This document shows, in pieces, positions 1 to 7,595 of a stretch of DNA of 40,624 bases. The DNA comes from Methanobacterium sp. GTDB lineage: Archaea > Methanobacteriota > Methanobacteria > Methanobacteriales > Methanobacteriaceae. The position numbers were made by a program, and so were the translations under genes. The notes beneath the pieces are model-generated. The model had not been told where the DNA came from. It did not search any database and saw only the letters and a list, made by a program, of their open reading frames with translations. Within the stretch, counting starts at the first letter, position 1. Each line of letters begins with the position of its first letter. The stretch is from the NCBI GenBank assembly GCA_039666455.1, contig JAVSLW010000019.1:1-40624 (forward strand), read 5' to 3'.

Positions 1-1
1 T

Positions 2-700
2 AAGCAGGAAACTCGTGCTTTCCTTGAATCACAGATGATAACTGTTCCAATGCGTCTTAAAGAGGAAGCTGATGATTATAGATACATACCTGATCCTGAT
101 CTCCCTCCAATGATTGCAGAAGAGGAGTTAATTGAGGGAATTAGAGAAAATATGCCTGAACCCCCACATATAAGGGCAGAAAGATTCGTTAAAGACTACA
201 ATATTGAAGATGAATATGCGAAAGTCATAACATCAGAACTTGCGCTTGCAGATGCTTTTGAAGAAGTTTCAGAGCAAATAGAACCATCGTTTGCAGCAGT
301 ATGGATGAGGGATGATCTTAAAAGAGTTCTTAATTACAATAAAATGAGTTTTGATGAAAGTGGAATAACAGCAGCCAGTATAGTAGAGCTTTTAAATTTA
401 ATTAAAAGTAAAAAAGTAACTCCCAAAGCTGCAAAGAAAATAATTGAAAAAATGCCTAAAAATCCAGATTCTCCCGCTAAAATTGCAGAAGAAATGGGTT
501 TAATTGGTGTAAGTGACCTGGAAAGCGTCATAAAAGCTATAAAACAGGCCATTGATGAAAATCCTCAGGCTGTTTCTGATTACCATGAAGGCAAAAAGGA
601 GGCAATGAATTTTCTTATAGGGCAGGTGATGAGACTTACACGGGGTAAAGCTGATCCTGAAGAAACATCTAAACTTTTAAGAGAAGCTTTAGTTGGATAA
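2..700 (+). CDS. gatB: Aspartyl/glutamyl-tRNA amidotransferase subunit B, C-terminal part
   Basis: The frame is open to the left edge, so only the C-terminal ~230 residues are present. GatB is the kinase/transamidation subunit of GatCAB, which converts Asp-tRNA(Asn) (or Glu-tRNA(Gln)) to the amidated form with ammonia supplied by GatA. The piece starts just before the family signature around DDYRYIPDPDLPP, the end of the catalytic cradle domain. It continues through the helical tail domain and ends with the YqeY-like tRNA-binding domain (VTPKAAKKIIEKMPKN... GQVMRLTRGKADPEETSKLL). That ending is typical of full-length GatB, so the 3' end is intact. A T-rich stretch follows the stop. The family is clear; GatB is preferred over the archaeal GatE paralogue because no GAD-type insertion is seen in the visible part. 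Confidence 0.93.
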   Translation, partial: KQETRAFLESQMITVPMRLKEEADDYRYIPDPDLPPMIAEEELIEGIRENMPEPPHIRAERFVKDYNIEDEYAKVITSELALADAFEEVSEQIEPSFAAVWMRDDLKRVLNYNKMSFDESGITAASIVELLNLIKSKKVTPKAAKKIIEKMPKNPDSPAKIAEEMGLIGVSDLESVIKAIKQAIDENPQAVSDYHEGKKEAMNFLIGQVMRLTRGKADPEETSKLLREALVG

Positions 701-712
701 TGCCTGAAATAA

Positions 713-741
713 CTTATTTATTTTTTCATCCTCATTTTTAA
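713..741 (+). terminator. Possible oligo-T terminator after gatB
   Basis: Just downstream of the gatB stop the + strand has runs of T (TTATTTATTTTTTC, then TTTTT). Oligo-T without a strong hairpin is a common archaeal termination signal. There is no independent support. Confidence 0.3.
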
Positions 742-809
742 CCATAAATTTTTAAATTACCTTAAACAGATTAAAAATAGCAAAAATTTAATGACAATCA
801 GGTCTTTAA

Positions 810-1037
810 ATGGCAAAAAATATTTTAGACATGATTTTATGGCACCCTGAAATGGACATCAGAAAATGTAACATCACTTATATACATAGAGGTGCTCCAG
901 GAAACCTTAAAAAAATTGTATGCAGCCGAATATCAAGTTTAGAACGTGGATTTTTAATATTAGATGATGAAACGCAAATTCCATGCCATAGAATTGTTAA
1001 AATAGAATATGATGACCAGATATTATGGAATAAATAG
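810..1037 (+). CDS. DUF504 / UPF0248 family protein
   Basis: A 75-residue protein whose whole length fits the archaeal DUF504 (UPF0248) family. It starts with the recognisable MILWHPEMDIRKCNITYIHRGAPG block and ends with a short basic/acidic stretch containing PCHRIVKIEYDD. The family is small, soluble and widespread in archaea; it sometimes occurs as a domain fused to RNA-processing proteins, which suggests an RNA-linked role, but no reaction is established. The ATG is preceded by AGGT at 6-nt spacing. It stands alone between gatB and the CBS-ParB gene, in the same direction. Confidence 0.75.
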   Translation: MAKNILDMILWHPEMDIRKCNITYIHRGAPGNLKKIVCSRISSLERGFLILDDETQIPCHRIVKIEYDDQILWNK

Positions 1038-1079
1038 TTATATTTCATAATTAATATAAATAAGATAAGAGGACTTTAA

Positions 1080-1883
1080 ATGAGTGGTTCAGCTCTTGTA
1101 AAGCATTATATGACAAAAGATGTAATTACGGTAACTCCAGATACCCCAAACGAAGAAGTGATTAAATTAATGAAAACAACTGGACACGATGGATTTCCAG
1201 TTAAAATAAACGGTGTAGTGATGGGGATGGTAACTACCTCTGATTTACTCTTAAAACCATGGAACCATTCGGTTAAAGATATTATGTCAACGGACATCGT
1301 TGTTGCTGACCAGGACATGACTATAAACGACGCAGCGCGTGTGATGTTTAGAATGGGAATATCAAGACTCCCGGTTATAGATAAAGACGAGAAGTTAGTG
1401 GGCATAATCACCAATACTGATATTGTGAGATCCCACATTGAAAGATCCACTCCAATGAAGGTTAATTACTTTAAAAAAACCCTGGAACAACTATATGGCA
1501 TTAAAACCAGGCTTATGCGAATGAAAGTGCCCACAGAAAAACTCAGGCCAACTCAAAACAAGATATACGCTGATGAACTTCAAGGTAGGACATATGAACT
1601 TAAAAGAGGCCTTGCAGAGCCAACAATTACTGTAAAAAGTGGTGACCGATTTATTCTGGTGGATGGTCATCATAGAACTGTAGCCGCTTCCAAGCTTGGT
1701 TGTAAAGAAATTGACTCCTACATAATCGAATTAGAGAAAGATATTAAATTAGGACTGGAAAAAACTGCTGATAAAGAGGGAATTTACACCCTTAAGGATA
1801 TTGATATTATTGATGATGCTCAACACCCTTTAATAGCCATAACTGGAACTTTAAAGAAAGAAAAATCACAGAAAAAACAGTGA
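1080..1883 (+). CDS. CBS-domain protein fused to a ParB/SerK-like domain
   Basis: A 267-residue two-part protein. Residues ~1-120 are a tandem CBS pair (VKHYMTKDVITVTPDTP; a second repeat VKDIMSTDIVVADQDMT... GIITNTDIV), a module that binds adenine nucleotides and usually regulates its partner. Residues ~150-240 form a ParB/sulfiredoxin-like domain with the hallmark VDGHHRTVAA. In Thermococcus a protein of this fold (SerK) is an ADP-dependent kinase of free serine, so nucleotide-gated small-molecule phosphorylation is a reasonable guess; a chromosome-partition role is less likely because there is no HTH DNA-binding region. The start is supported by AAGAGGA 7 nt upstream. The hisE start codon lies 19 nt after the stop, so the two are probably cotranscribed. 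Function inferred, domains seen. Confidence 0.8.
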   Translation: MSGSALVKHYMTKDVITVTPDTPNEEVIKLMKTTGHDGFPVKINGVVMGMVTTSDLLLKPWNHSVKDIMSTDIVVADQDMTINDAARVMFRMGISRLPVIDKDEKLVGIITNTDIVRSHIERSTPMKVNYFKKTLEQLYGIKTRLMRMKVPTEKLRPTQNKIYADELQGRTYELKRGLAEPTITVKSGDRFILVDGHHRTVAASKLGCKEIDSYIIELEKDIKLGLEKTADKEGIYTLKDIDIIDDAQHPLIAITGTLKKEKSQKKQ

Positions 1884-1902
1884 TTTGCAGGAGACCAGTA
1901 AA

Positions 1903-2190
1903 TTGAAAGATAAAATAATAAGAGAAGTTTACAGTGTATTAGAGAATAGACGTGATAACCCTATTAATTCCTACACTTCTAAATTAATGAGTGATGATAA
2001 AAAGAAGGCTGAAGATAAAATCCTTGAAAAGATTGGTGAAGAAGCAGCAGAAGTTATAATTGCATCTAAAAATAATGAAAATATCGTATCTGAATCTGCT
2101 GATCTTATTTTTCACACTTTGCTTCTTCTTGCCTATAAAGGCGTTGATATTGATGAACTTTTTGATGAATTCGCGAGGAGACATAAATAA
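1903..2190 (+). CDS. hisE: Phosphoribosyl-ATP pyrophosphatase
   Basis: HisE removes pyrophosphate from phosphoribosyl-ATP to give phosphoribosyl-AMP, the second step of histidine synthesis. The protein (~95 residues) is one MazG-like helical domain: YTSKLMSDDKKKAEDKILEKIGEEAAEVIIA, then ESADLIFHTLLLL. The EExxE (EEAAEV) and the later ExxD (ESAD) acidic residues are the Mg2+ ligands expected for the family. The chosen start is TTG at 1903, because AGGAG lies 9 nt before it at 1889-1893. A TTG at 1885 is in frame but sits before that Shine-Dalgarno. It follows the CBS-ParB gene closely. Standalone HisE (not fused to HisI) is normal in methanogens. Confidence 0.9.
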   Translation: MKDKIIREVYSVLENRRDNPINSYTSKLMSDDKKKAEDKILEKIGEEAAEVIIASKNNENIVSESADLIFHTLLLLAYKGVDIDELFDEFARRHK

Positions 2191-2265
2191 ATTAACTTAT
2201 ATTTTGTTTGCTATTCAAATTAGTTTTTAATTGGAATTAGCACATTTAGTTGCTTTATAAGTAAA

Positions 2266-2817
2266 TTACTCCGATTTCCTCTTCACTTCTTCCATAAACC
2301 TTTCCTTTATCTCTTCAGGTTCCATATCAATTACAGGAACGTCTGCATTTCCTGGCATAACTTTCATATGCACAAAAACTGGCCCTTTTACATCTAAAAC
2401 TTCCTTGAAATCAATTTCTTCTTCAAAAACAAATGTATTTTTAAATCCTACCGATTTTGCAATTTCATGGAGATCAACCTTTGTCGTGTAGGTGCACTGT
2501 GACCCTGTAGAGCCGTAGCATTGATTATCAAAAACAACGAGGATCAAATTTTGCGAATCCTGGCTGAAAATTGTTACCAGTGTTCCCATGTTCATAAGAA
2601 TTGAGCCATCACCGTCAAAAACAACAACTTTTCTTTTCTGGGATAAAGCAAGACCAAGACCTATTGATGATGCCATTCCCATGGAACCAAGCATGTAGAA
2701 ATGAATTGGAGAATCTTTAACTGCATACAATTCTCTGGATGGAAATCCAATGTTACATACAACTAATTCGTCCTCAAGACTTTCTGCTATTGTTTTTATG
2801 GCTTCAATACGTTCCAT
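2266..2817 (-). CDS. comE: Sulfopyruvate decarboxylase, beta subunit
   Basis: ComE carries the thiamine-diphosphate pyrophosphate-binding half of sulfopyruvate decarboxylase, which makes sulfoacetaldehyde for coenzyme M. The 183-residue protein shows LGSMGMASSIGLGLALSQ followed by VVVFDGDGSILMNMGTL, the GDG...N motif that holds Mg2+ and ThDP, then VVFDNQCYGSTGSQ, a segment shared with acetolactate-synthase-like enzymes. It starts at ATG behind AGTGAT and begins 17 nt after comD ends, so the two subunits are translated from one message. The separate alpha and beta chains are the usual arrangement in Methanobacteriales. Confidence 0.92.
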   Translation of the reverse strand: MERIEAIKTIAESLEDELVVCNIGFPSRELYAVKDSPIHFYMLGSMGMASSIGLGLALSQKRKVVVFDGDGSILMNMGTLVTIFSQDSQNLILVVFDNQCYGSTGSQCTYTTKVDLHEIAKSVGFKNTFVFEEEIDFKEVLDVKGPVFVHMKVMPGNADVPVIDMEPEEIKERFMEEVKRKSE

Positions 2818-2834
2818 AATATCACTTTAAACTA

Positions 2835-3329
2835 TTATTTCCAGAATGGAATCTCTAATAATATTCCTACTGGTGCTTCTCCTATTTCAGACAGTTTCCA
2901 TGCATGGGGAATGATTTCCATAGCCTCTTCAGGGGTTTTAGGATTAAAATAAGTTATATTCAGGGCATCCAAAACTCCGGGTGTTGCTTTCCCCATAGGC
3001 ACTTGAGCACTCATAAATTCGCCTTCAGTACCCCTATGGCTCATTATCATAAGTATGGGAATTCTGTAAAGTTCATATAGGGATGCAAGTACATTTACTG
3101 AATTTCCAAGCCCTGAATTCTGCATTAAAATTGCTGGATTCTTTCCACCAAAAAATGCACCTGCACAAATTCCAAATCCTTCTTCTTCACGTGTTACTGG
3201 AACATGGATTACATCAGGGTCGCAGTCTATCATTTCCATTACTTTACCCAGATTCACACAGGGTAAACTTACTACAAAGTCAATCCCTGCATTTTTCAAT
3301 GATTTATAAACAGCTTCGCTACCTTCCAC
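2835..3329 (-). CDS. comD: Sulfopyruvate decarboxylase, alpha subunit
   Basis: The alpha subunit supplies the ThDP pyrimidine-binding domain of the alpha/beta enzyme. The 164-residue sequence has the expected start (AVYKSLKNAGIDFVVSLPC), the REEEGFGICAGAFFGGKNPA block that contains the catalytic glutamate region, and MQNSGLGNSVNVLASL. It ends in EIPFWK. The start codon is GTG, with GGTGTG close upstream in a tight 5' region. comE lies directly downstream. Together they decarboxylate sulfopyruvate in the coenzyme M pathway; the other com genes are not in this window. Confidence 0.92.
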   Translation of the reverse strand: MEGSEAVYKSLKNAGIDFVVSLPCVNLGKVMEMIDCDPDVIHVPVTREEEGFGICAGAFFGGKNPAILMQNSGLGNSVNVLASLYELYRIPILMIMSHRGTEGEFMSAQVPMGKATPGVLDALNITYFNPKTPEEAMEIIPHAWKLSEIGEAPVGILLEIPFWK

Positions 3330-3428
3330 TTAACACACCTGATTAACAGTATTTTTGTAAAGTTAGGGAATTGTAAATTTTTAAGCTAAATAAATCCTTA
3401 TTAAAAAAAATATCACTGCTAAAAAATG

Positions 3429-4073
3429 TTAGTCCCTGTAAGTTGCAAGAATTTTTTTGGTCCTTTCTACCACATTCCTCCCATAGTGATCATGCTCACC
3501 TGAAAGGTCGGTTTTTTCAAGGAATGCTTTAATTTCCTTCAGGATTTGTATTATTTGACGGTTTTTGGATTCAATGTCTGAAGTTTTCTCTCCCTGAAGT
3601 TTTTGTCCTCCTTCCATAAAACCTTCTGGAAAATACCAGTCTTTAAACCAGGTAAAACCATTTTCAAATAACCTGAATCCAAGGCGTGTTGTTGCTGGAG
3701 GAAATCCGGACTGTAATCCATACATTGTTTCTGCATCCTGTAAATATTCAATAAATATTCTTCCTGCTGGATCAAGGAAACTGGAAAAATGACTTATTAG
3801 CTCTTTCTCGTAAGTTGAATCAAAGTAGAAATGAATATCTCCGCCAATATCCAGCCGATTATGGATATTGAAAAGTTCAACCCAGGGGAGATAATGCGGC
3901 TTTCTGCCAAGAAATATTTTTGCAGAGAGAACATAATCTTCATTATTATCTTTTCTGATGTAGATATCCAGGTTGAATTCGTCGATGAATCTTCCTGCAG
4001 TGATCTTTTTGGCATAAATAGAAAAATCGCCTGCAGTAAATCCTTTTGCTAACTCTTTAATTGGATCTGTAAT
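3429..4073 (-). CDS. DUF1122-like archaeal protein lacking a normal start codon
   Basis: One uninterrupted minus-strand frame runs from a stop at 4083-4085 to 3429 (~215 codons). It encodes a mixed alpha/beta protein with no membrane segment: GFTAGDFSIYAKKITAGRF... LSAKIFLGRKPHYLPWVELF... GFRLFENGFTWFKDWYFPEGF, then a charged helical tail. I associate it with the small archaeal family DUF1122 from memory, not certainly. No ATG, GTG or TTG occurs in frame before residue ~117 (ATG at 3723-3725). The best placed candidate is ATT at 4071-4073, 7 nt after AGGA. An ATG at 4079-4081 is out of frame and stops after 10 codons. Either initiation is non-canonical, or a 5' frameshift (real or an assembly error) has occurred. 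Confidence 0.55.
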   Translation of the reverse strand: MTDPIKELAKGFTAGDFSIYAKKITAGRFIDEFNLDIYIRKDNNEDYVLSAKIFLGRKPHYLPWVELFNIHNRLDIGGDIHFYFDSTYEKELISHFSSFLDPAGRIFIEYLQDAETMYGLQSGFPPATTRLGFRLFENGFTWFKDWYFPEGFMEGGQKLQGEKTSDIESKNRQIIQILKEIKAFLEKTDLSGEHDHYGRNVVERTKKILATYRD

Positions 4074-4139
4074 AGTATCATCCTATCACTATTAATACCT
4101 TATTTTGCAGCTTTAATCATTTACATAATCCCTATCTGG

Positions 4140-4652
4140 CTATTCTTCTTCTTTGCCTTCTAAATTACCAAGCCTTTCTTCAATATGCTTTATTCTTTTA
4201 TTAGTAAACCCTCGAAACTCGTTGAAACGGCTTTCCAGTTCACCCACATCACGAGAAACTTTATTAAATTTTTTTTCAAGACCTGATATGTCTGATTTGG
4301 TGGCCAGTTCCCAGTCTTTAATAAGCTGGTCACTCTGTTCATTTAAAAATTCATCGATTCGTCTGGATAACACATCTGTACTTATTGGTACTTCTTTGAC
4401 TTTTCCTCTTAATTTTTCACCCATTTCAGATACTTTTTCACTTACTCCGGCCATTCTTTCTCCTCCAGAGCTCTGGTTATTGTACTGTCCTGAAATACCT
4501 TCCCAAACACGGCTCCCACTATCAGAAATGCTTGACTTTACTCCTTTAAACCCTGTTCCTCCACTTCCTTTTATTTCCTGAATGTAGTAGTATAACAGTA
4601 CAATTATTGCGCCTGCCAATACTAAAATTGCAAATAATTCCAGCGGCCCCAT
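4140..4652 (-). CDS. Membrane-anchored coiled-coil protein
   Basis: Unrecognised family. The 170-residue protein has one N-terminal membrane helix (LELFAILVLAGAIIVLLYYYI, residues ~4-24), then a Gly/Ser-rich stretch. A long charged region follows that looks like coiled coil (DVGELESRFNEFRGFTNKRIKHIEERLGNLEG), placed inside or outside depending on orientation. The start is fixed by AGGAGG 7 nt before the ATG at 4650-4652. It begins immediately after the stop of the preceding gene (1-nt gap), so the two are translationally coupled and probably act together at the membrane. Both have the same plan: short anchor plus helical rod. Confidence 0.7.
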   Translation of the reverse strand: MGPLELFAILVLAGAIIVLLYYYIQEIKGSGGTGFKGVKSSISDSGSRVWEGISGQYNNQSSGGERMAGVSEKVSEMGEKLRGKVKEVPISTDVLSRRIDEFLNEQSDQLIKDWELATKSDISGLEKKFNKVSRDVGELESRFNEFRGFTNKRIKHIEERLGNLEGKEEE

Positions 4653-4653
4653 A

Positions 4654-5085
4654 TTAACTCCTCCTTGTGGTTTCTTTAACCTTTTTATCAATATCCATTT
4701 CTTTCTTTTCCAGATCTTTCATTAATCTTTGAAGTTTTCCATATTCTGTCTTGGCTTCAAGTAGAGCAACTCTTTCACTTATTTCACTGTGGAGATATCC
4801 TACTTTATGCATGACATCAGAAGTATTTCTCCTTATTTTAGCAAGTTCTTCCTGTTGTTCCTTTGGAAGAGGTATGACATTTTCCATCATGCGTTTTGCT
4901 TCAAGATCCTTTTCTACAAGGGATATTTTCTTAAGTTCCACCTGTTTTTCAACGAGTGCCACATTATTTTGAGCTTCTCTGACTCTTCTCCATTGAGTAA
5001 CAACAATTATTACTACAATTGCCACTAATACGCCTAAAATTATCAAAACAACATTATCTGAAATTGCTGTAGCAATATCAGCCAT
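4654..5085 (-). CDS. Membrane-anchored coiled-coil protein
   Basis: Unrecognised family, 143 residues. An N-terminal membrane segment (VVLIILGVLVAIVVIIVVTQW, residues ~11-31) is followed by an almost entirely charged helical region that reads as a long coiled coil (VALVEKQVELKKISLVEKDLEAKR... EISERVALLEAKTEYGKLQRLMKDLEKKEMDIDKKV). The ATG at 5083-5085 is chosen because GGTGA lies 5 nt upstream; a GTG three codons earlier overlaps that site. It is the first gene of a two-gene unit and is divergent from the methionine aminopeptidase gene. The ~280-nt region between them is very AT-rich with several TATA-like runs, so it probably holds both promoters. Confidence 0.7.
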   Translation of the reverse strand: MADIATAISDNVVLIILGVLVAIVVIIVVTQWRRVREAQNNVALVEKQVELKKISLVEKDLEAKRMMENVIPLPKEQQEELAKIRRNTSDVMHKVGYLHSEISERVALLEAKTEYGKLQRLMKDLEKKEMDIDKKVKETTRRS

Positions 5086-5364
5086 AATTTTCACCTTTTT
5101 TGTTTCTTTATAAGATTTCTTAATCCAGTTTTTAAAGCAACTATTAACTAATTTATATAATATATTAAATCTTAATATATATAAAATTGAAGTATTGAAA
5201 TTTCTGGATAAACAGTAAACACCTGAAAGCTAAAAAAATCTGTTCTATATCTATTTTTCCTATTATTTAAAAAAATGTTAATTAATTATACCAATCCGAT
5301 ATAAAATAAATAAATAGAGAACTAATTTGACATGAAAAACAGTTTAATAAATTCACGTGATTAT

Positions 5365-6270
5365 ATGATTGAAAAATACAAAAAGGCCGGAGAAATATTA
5401 TCAAAAGTTAGGAAAAAAGCAGTAGCCTATGTTAGGGAAGATATGAAATATTTGGAACTTGCAGAATTTGTGGAAAATGAGATTGTTGAAATGGGAGGAA
5501 CTGTAGCCTTTCCCTGTAATATTTCAGTCAACGAAGTTACGGCACATTATACACCGCCTGCAGATGATGAAAAAGTATTTAAATCTGGAGATCTCGTTAA
5601 AATTGATTTAGGTGCACATGTAGATGGTTATATTGCAGATACGGCAATTAGTGTGCTAATTGGGGATGATATTCCTGAAGATGAGCTTGAAAAGCATGAA
5701 AACATGATAACAGCTTCCAAAGAAGGTCTTGATAATGCTTTAAGCACTGTAAAAGCAGGAGTTGAAATTGGGAAAGTTGGAGAGGAAATTGAAAAAGCCA
5801 TAAAAAATAGAGGATTTAATTCGGTATCTAATTTAACTGGACACAGTATGGATCGCTGGATACTTCATTCTGGACTTTCAGTACCAAATATTAAAGAGAA
5901 TAACTCCCATAAATTAGAAGAAGGAGACGTACTGGCTATAGAACCATTTGCAACCGATGGTATTGGAAGGGTCACCGACATGAACGAAGTTTACATATTC
6001 CGATACTTACAAGACAGGCCATTACGTTTGATTCATGCAAAAAGGGCATTGAAAATAATCAAAGAAGATTACAGGATTTTACCTTTTGCTAAACGATGGC
6101 TTCAAGGCAGGTTCAGTGAACACCATTTAAATGCAGCGATGCGGATGCTCATCTCATCAAGAGCTGTTTTTCCTTACCACGTGCTTCGTGAAAAAAGTAA
6201 TGCTGTAGTTGCGCAGTCTGAGCATACTGTAATTGTGGAAAAAGATGGATGTTTTGTTATAACGGAATAG
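5365..6270 (+). CDS. map: Methionine aminopeptidase, type II
   Basis: Removes the initiator methionine from nascent proteins, using two metal ions. The pita-bread fold ligands are visible: H61 in TAHYTPP, D81 in KIDLGAHVDGY, D92 in YIADTAIS, the histidine in NLTGHSMDRW, the glutamate in AIEPFATDG and the C-terminal glutamate in VAQSEHTVIVEKDG. The ~60-residue helical insertion before the last part (YRILPFAKRWL... AMRMLISSRAVFPYHVL) marks type II. ATG 5365 is preferred to the upstream ATG at 5332: it gives 301 residues and an N-terminus (MIEKYKKAGEI) that lines up with known archaeal enzymes, with GTGA just upstream. It is single and divergent from the coiled-coil gene pair. Confidence 0.92.
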   Translation: MIEKYKKAGEILSKVRKKAVAYVREDMKYLELAEFVENEIVEMGGTVAFPCNISVNEVTAHYTPPADDEKVFKSGDLVKIDLGAHVDGYIADTAISVLIGDDIPEDELEKHENMITASKEGLDNALSTVKAGVEIGKVGEEIEKAIKNRGFNSVSNLTGHSMDRWILHSGLSVPNIKENNSHKLEEGDVLAIEPFATDGIGRVTDMNEVYIFRYLQDRPLRLIHAKRALKIIKEDYRILPFAKRWLQGRFSEHHLNAAMRMLISSRAVFPYHVLREKSNAVVAQSEHTVIVEKDGCFVITE

Positions 6271-6279
6271 GGTGCTATT

Positions 6280-7092
6280 TTAGTTACTTTTTCCCTCACT
6301 ATCTCTTCTGCAGCATCCACCACCAGATCCTGCATCAAAATCACTGAAGAAGTCACCGAAAGAATCAAAATTATCAAGTAAAGAAATATCTAAAAAATCA
6401 AAGCTTTTAGGATCTCCTTGATCATCCAAAAAATCAACGGGCACAGTATACATGTAATAATAGTAATAATCACTTGTTTTAGCTGCTGGTTTTATATATG
6501 ATAACATTCTATTGAATTTTTTTATATCCTCAATATCATAAGTCTTTGTAAGAAGAATATGGGATCCCATAACAGATAAATATGCCTTTGCGCGTCCAAG
6601 GTCTTCTTTTATCCATTTATCAAGATACTTTGCTTCATTTAGAAGTTCCATTATCATTGATTTTAATTCCACCCCTTTATCAGTTAAGACATAGGTATTA
6701 TATGGAAGAAGAGCTAACAGCATCTTTCTCTGCTTTATAAGATAACCTTTATCAACTAAATGGCCTCTTACGTATATATTTTTATAATCTGAAGATGTAA
6801 GTCGTTTAAAAAGTGTTTTTATAAATTCTTTTAGCTCCAATTCATTATTATCAATAATTCTCATTAAAATTTCTTCATGAGGCTTAAAATCTGATTTATA
6901 TGACTTATTAATGCTTATAAATGTAGTTTTATAGTTATTTTTTGAAAACCGAGACTCAAAATACTCCATGTTCACATTAAGCGCTTTTTTTAAAATAAGA
7001 TCCATCAAAGTTAGCTTTATCATCTCAGTTCCATTAGAATCTGGAGATGTTATTATTAAAGATTCTGCAGGAGTTAAATCCAAAGATTCCAT
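6280..7092 (-). CDS. Uncharacterised protein with Gly/Cys-rich tail
   Basis: I do not recognise this 270-residue protein. It has no signal peptide or membrane helix. Residues ~1-180 are helical and look like repeated winged or GPP34-like units (SLIITSPDSNG... VRGHLVDKGYLIKQRKMLLALLPYNTYVLTDKGVEL). Residues ~205-215 hold a run of tyrosines. The C-terminus is acidic and Phe/Asp-rich, then ends with GSGGGCCRRD, a possible metal-binding or surface-attachment tail. GGAG lies 8 nt before the ATG. It shares direction with the TPR gene and the frh operon but is separated from the TPR gene by only 35 nt. It ends 9 nt from the convergent map stop. Confidence 0.6.
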   Translation of the reverse strand: MESLDLTPAESLIITSPDSNGTEMIKLTLMDLILKKALNVNMEYFESRFSKNNYKTTFISINKSYKSDFKPHEEILMRIIDNNELELKEFIKTLFKRLTSSDYKNIYVRGHLVDKGYLIKQRKMLLALLPYNTYVLTDKGVELKSMIMELLNEAKYLDKWIKEDLGRAKAYLSVMGSHILLTKTYDIEDIKKFNRMLSYIKPAAKTSDYYYYYMYTVPVDFLDDQGDPKSFDFLDISLLDNFDSFGDFFSDFDAGSGGGCCRRDSEGKSN

Positions 7093-7127
7093 TTATACAA
7101 ACTCCAATTAGCATTTAAAACAACAAT

Positions 7128-7511
7128 TTAGTTTTTAATTAACTTTAAAGCTGCTTTTATCTTCTTATTACCTTCATTATCATTAATTTCATGATATAAA
7201 ATCTCTGCCTGCTTCCAGTATTTCATTGCAGTACTTATTTTACCTTCTTCTCCATATATATGGCCAATATTGTATAATGCCTCTGCAGCATCGGCTTTAT
7301 TATTTATATTAATGGAATATTCATAAGCTCTGTTAAAATAAATTAATGCCCTTTCTGGATTATTCTGGCGCATATTCATTGTTCCTTTGAGCATAAAATT
7401 AGATATCTTTGTTTTTCTTTCATTTGCACGTATTCTGTGATATAATAAGATAATGCCGCCATAGGCAAGAAACATAGCTCCTAAAAGTATAAGTGCGTCC
7501 ATTTTAATCAT
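7128..7511 (-). CDS. Small membrane-anchored TPR protein
   Basis: A 127-residue protein with one N-terminal membrane helix (ALILLGAMFLAYGGIILLYH) followed by about two and a half tetratricopeptide repeats. Signature residues are seen in MRQNNPERALIYFNRAYEYS, ADAAEALYNIGHIYGEEG and AMKYWKQAEILYHEI. TPR arrays form protein-docking surfaces, so this is probably a membrane-bound scaffold; the partner is unknown. ATG at 7511 is used; an ATG three codons in is equally possible and no clear ribosome-binding site decides. It lies between the frh terminator and the unknown gene ending at 6280. Confidence 0.65.
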   Translation of the reverse strand: MIKMDALILLGAMFLAYGGIILLYHRIRANERKTKISNFMLKGTMNMRQNNPERALIYFNRAYEYSININNKADAAEALYNIGHIYGEEGKISTAMKYWKQAEILYHEINDNEGNKKIKAALKLIKN

Positions 7512-7542
7512 ATATGAGTATTATGCTTTGAAATAAAAGCTT

Positions 7543-7580
7543 ATTTTCAAAAAATAAAAAGTGGTAGGAATAATTCCTAC
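7543..7580 (-). terminator. frh: Terminator of the frh operon
   Basis: On the minus strand, 15 nt after the frhB stop, GTAGGAAT-A-ATTCCTAC forms a perfect 8-bp palindrome (7564-7580). It is followed by a T-rich run read as TTTTTATTTTTT. Position and form fit transcription termination of frhADGB. Confidence 0.65.
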
Positions 7581-7595
7581 TTTTCAGTTCTTTGC

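Noticed and set aside
1080..1883. Chromosome-partition ParB
   Set aside because: It lacks the HTH DNA-binding region and a parA neighbour; a CBS pair occupies the N-terminus.
1885..1902. hisE start at TTG 1885
   Set aside because: It precedes the AGGAG at 1889-1893, which is properly spaced for the TTG at 1903.
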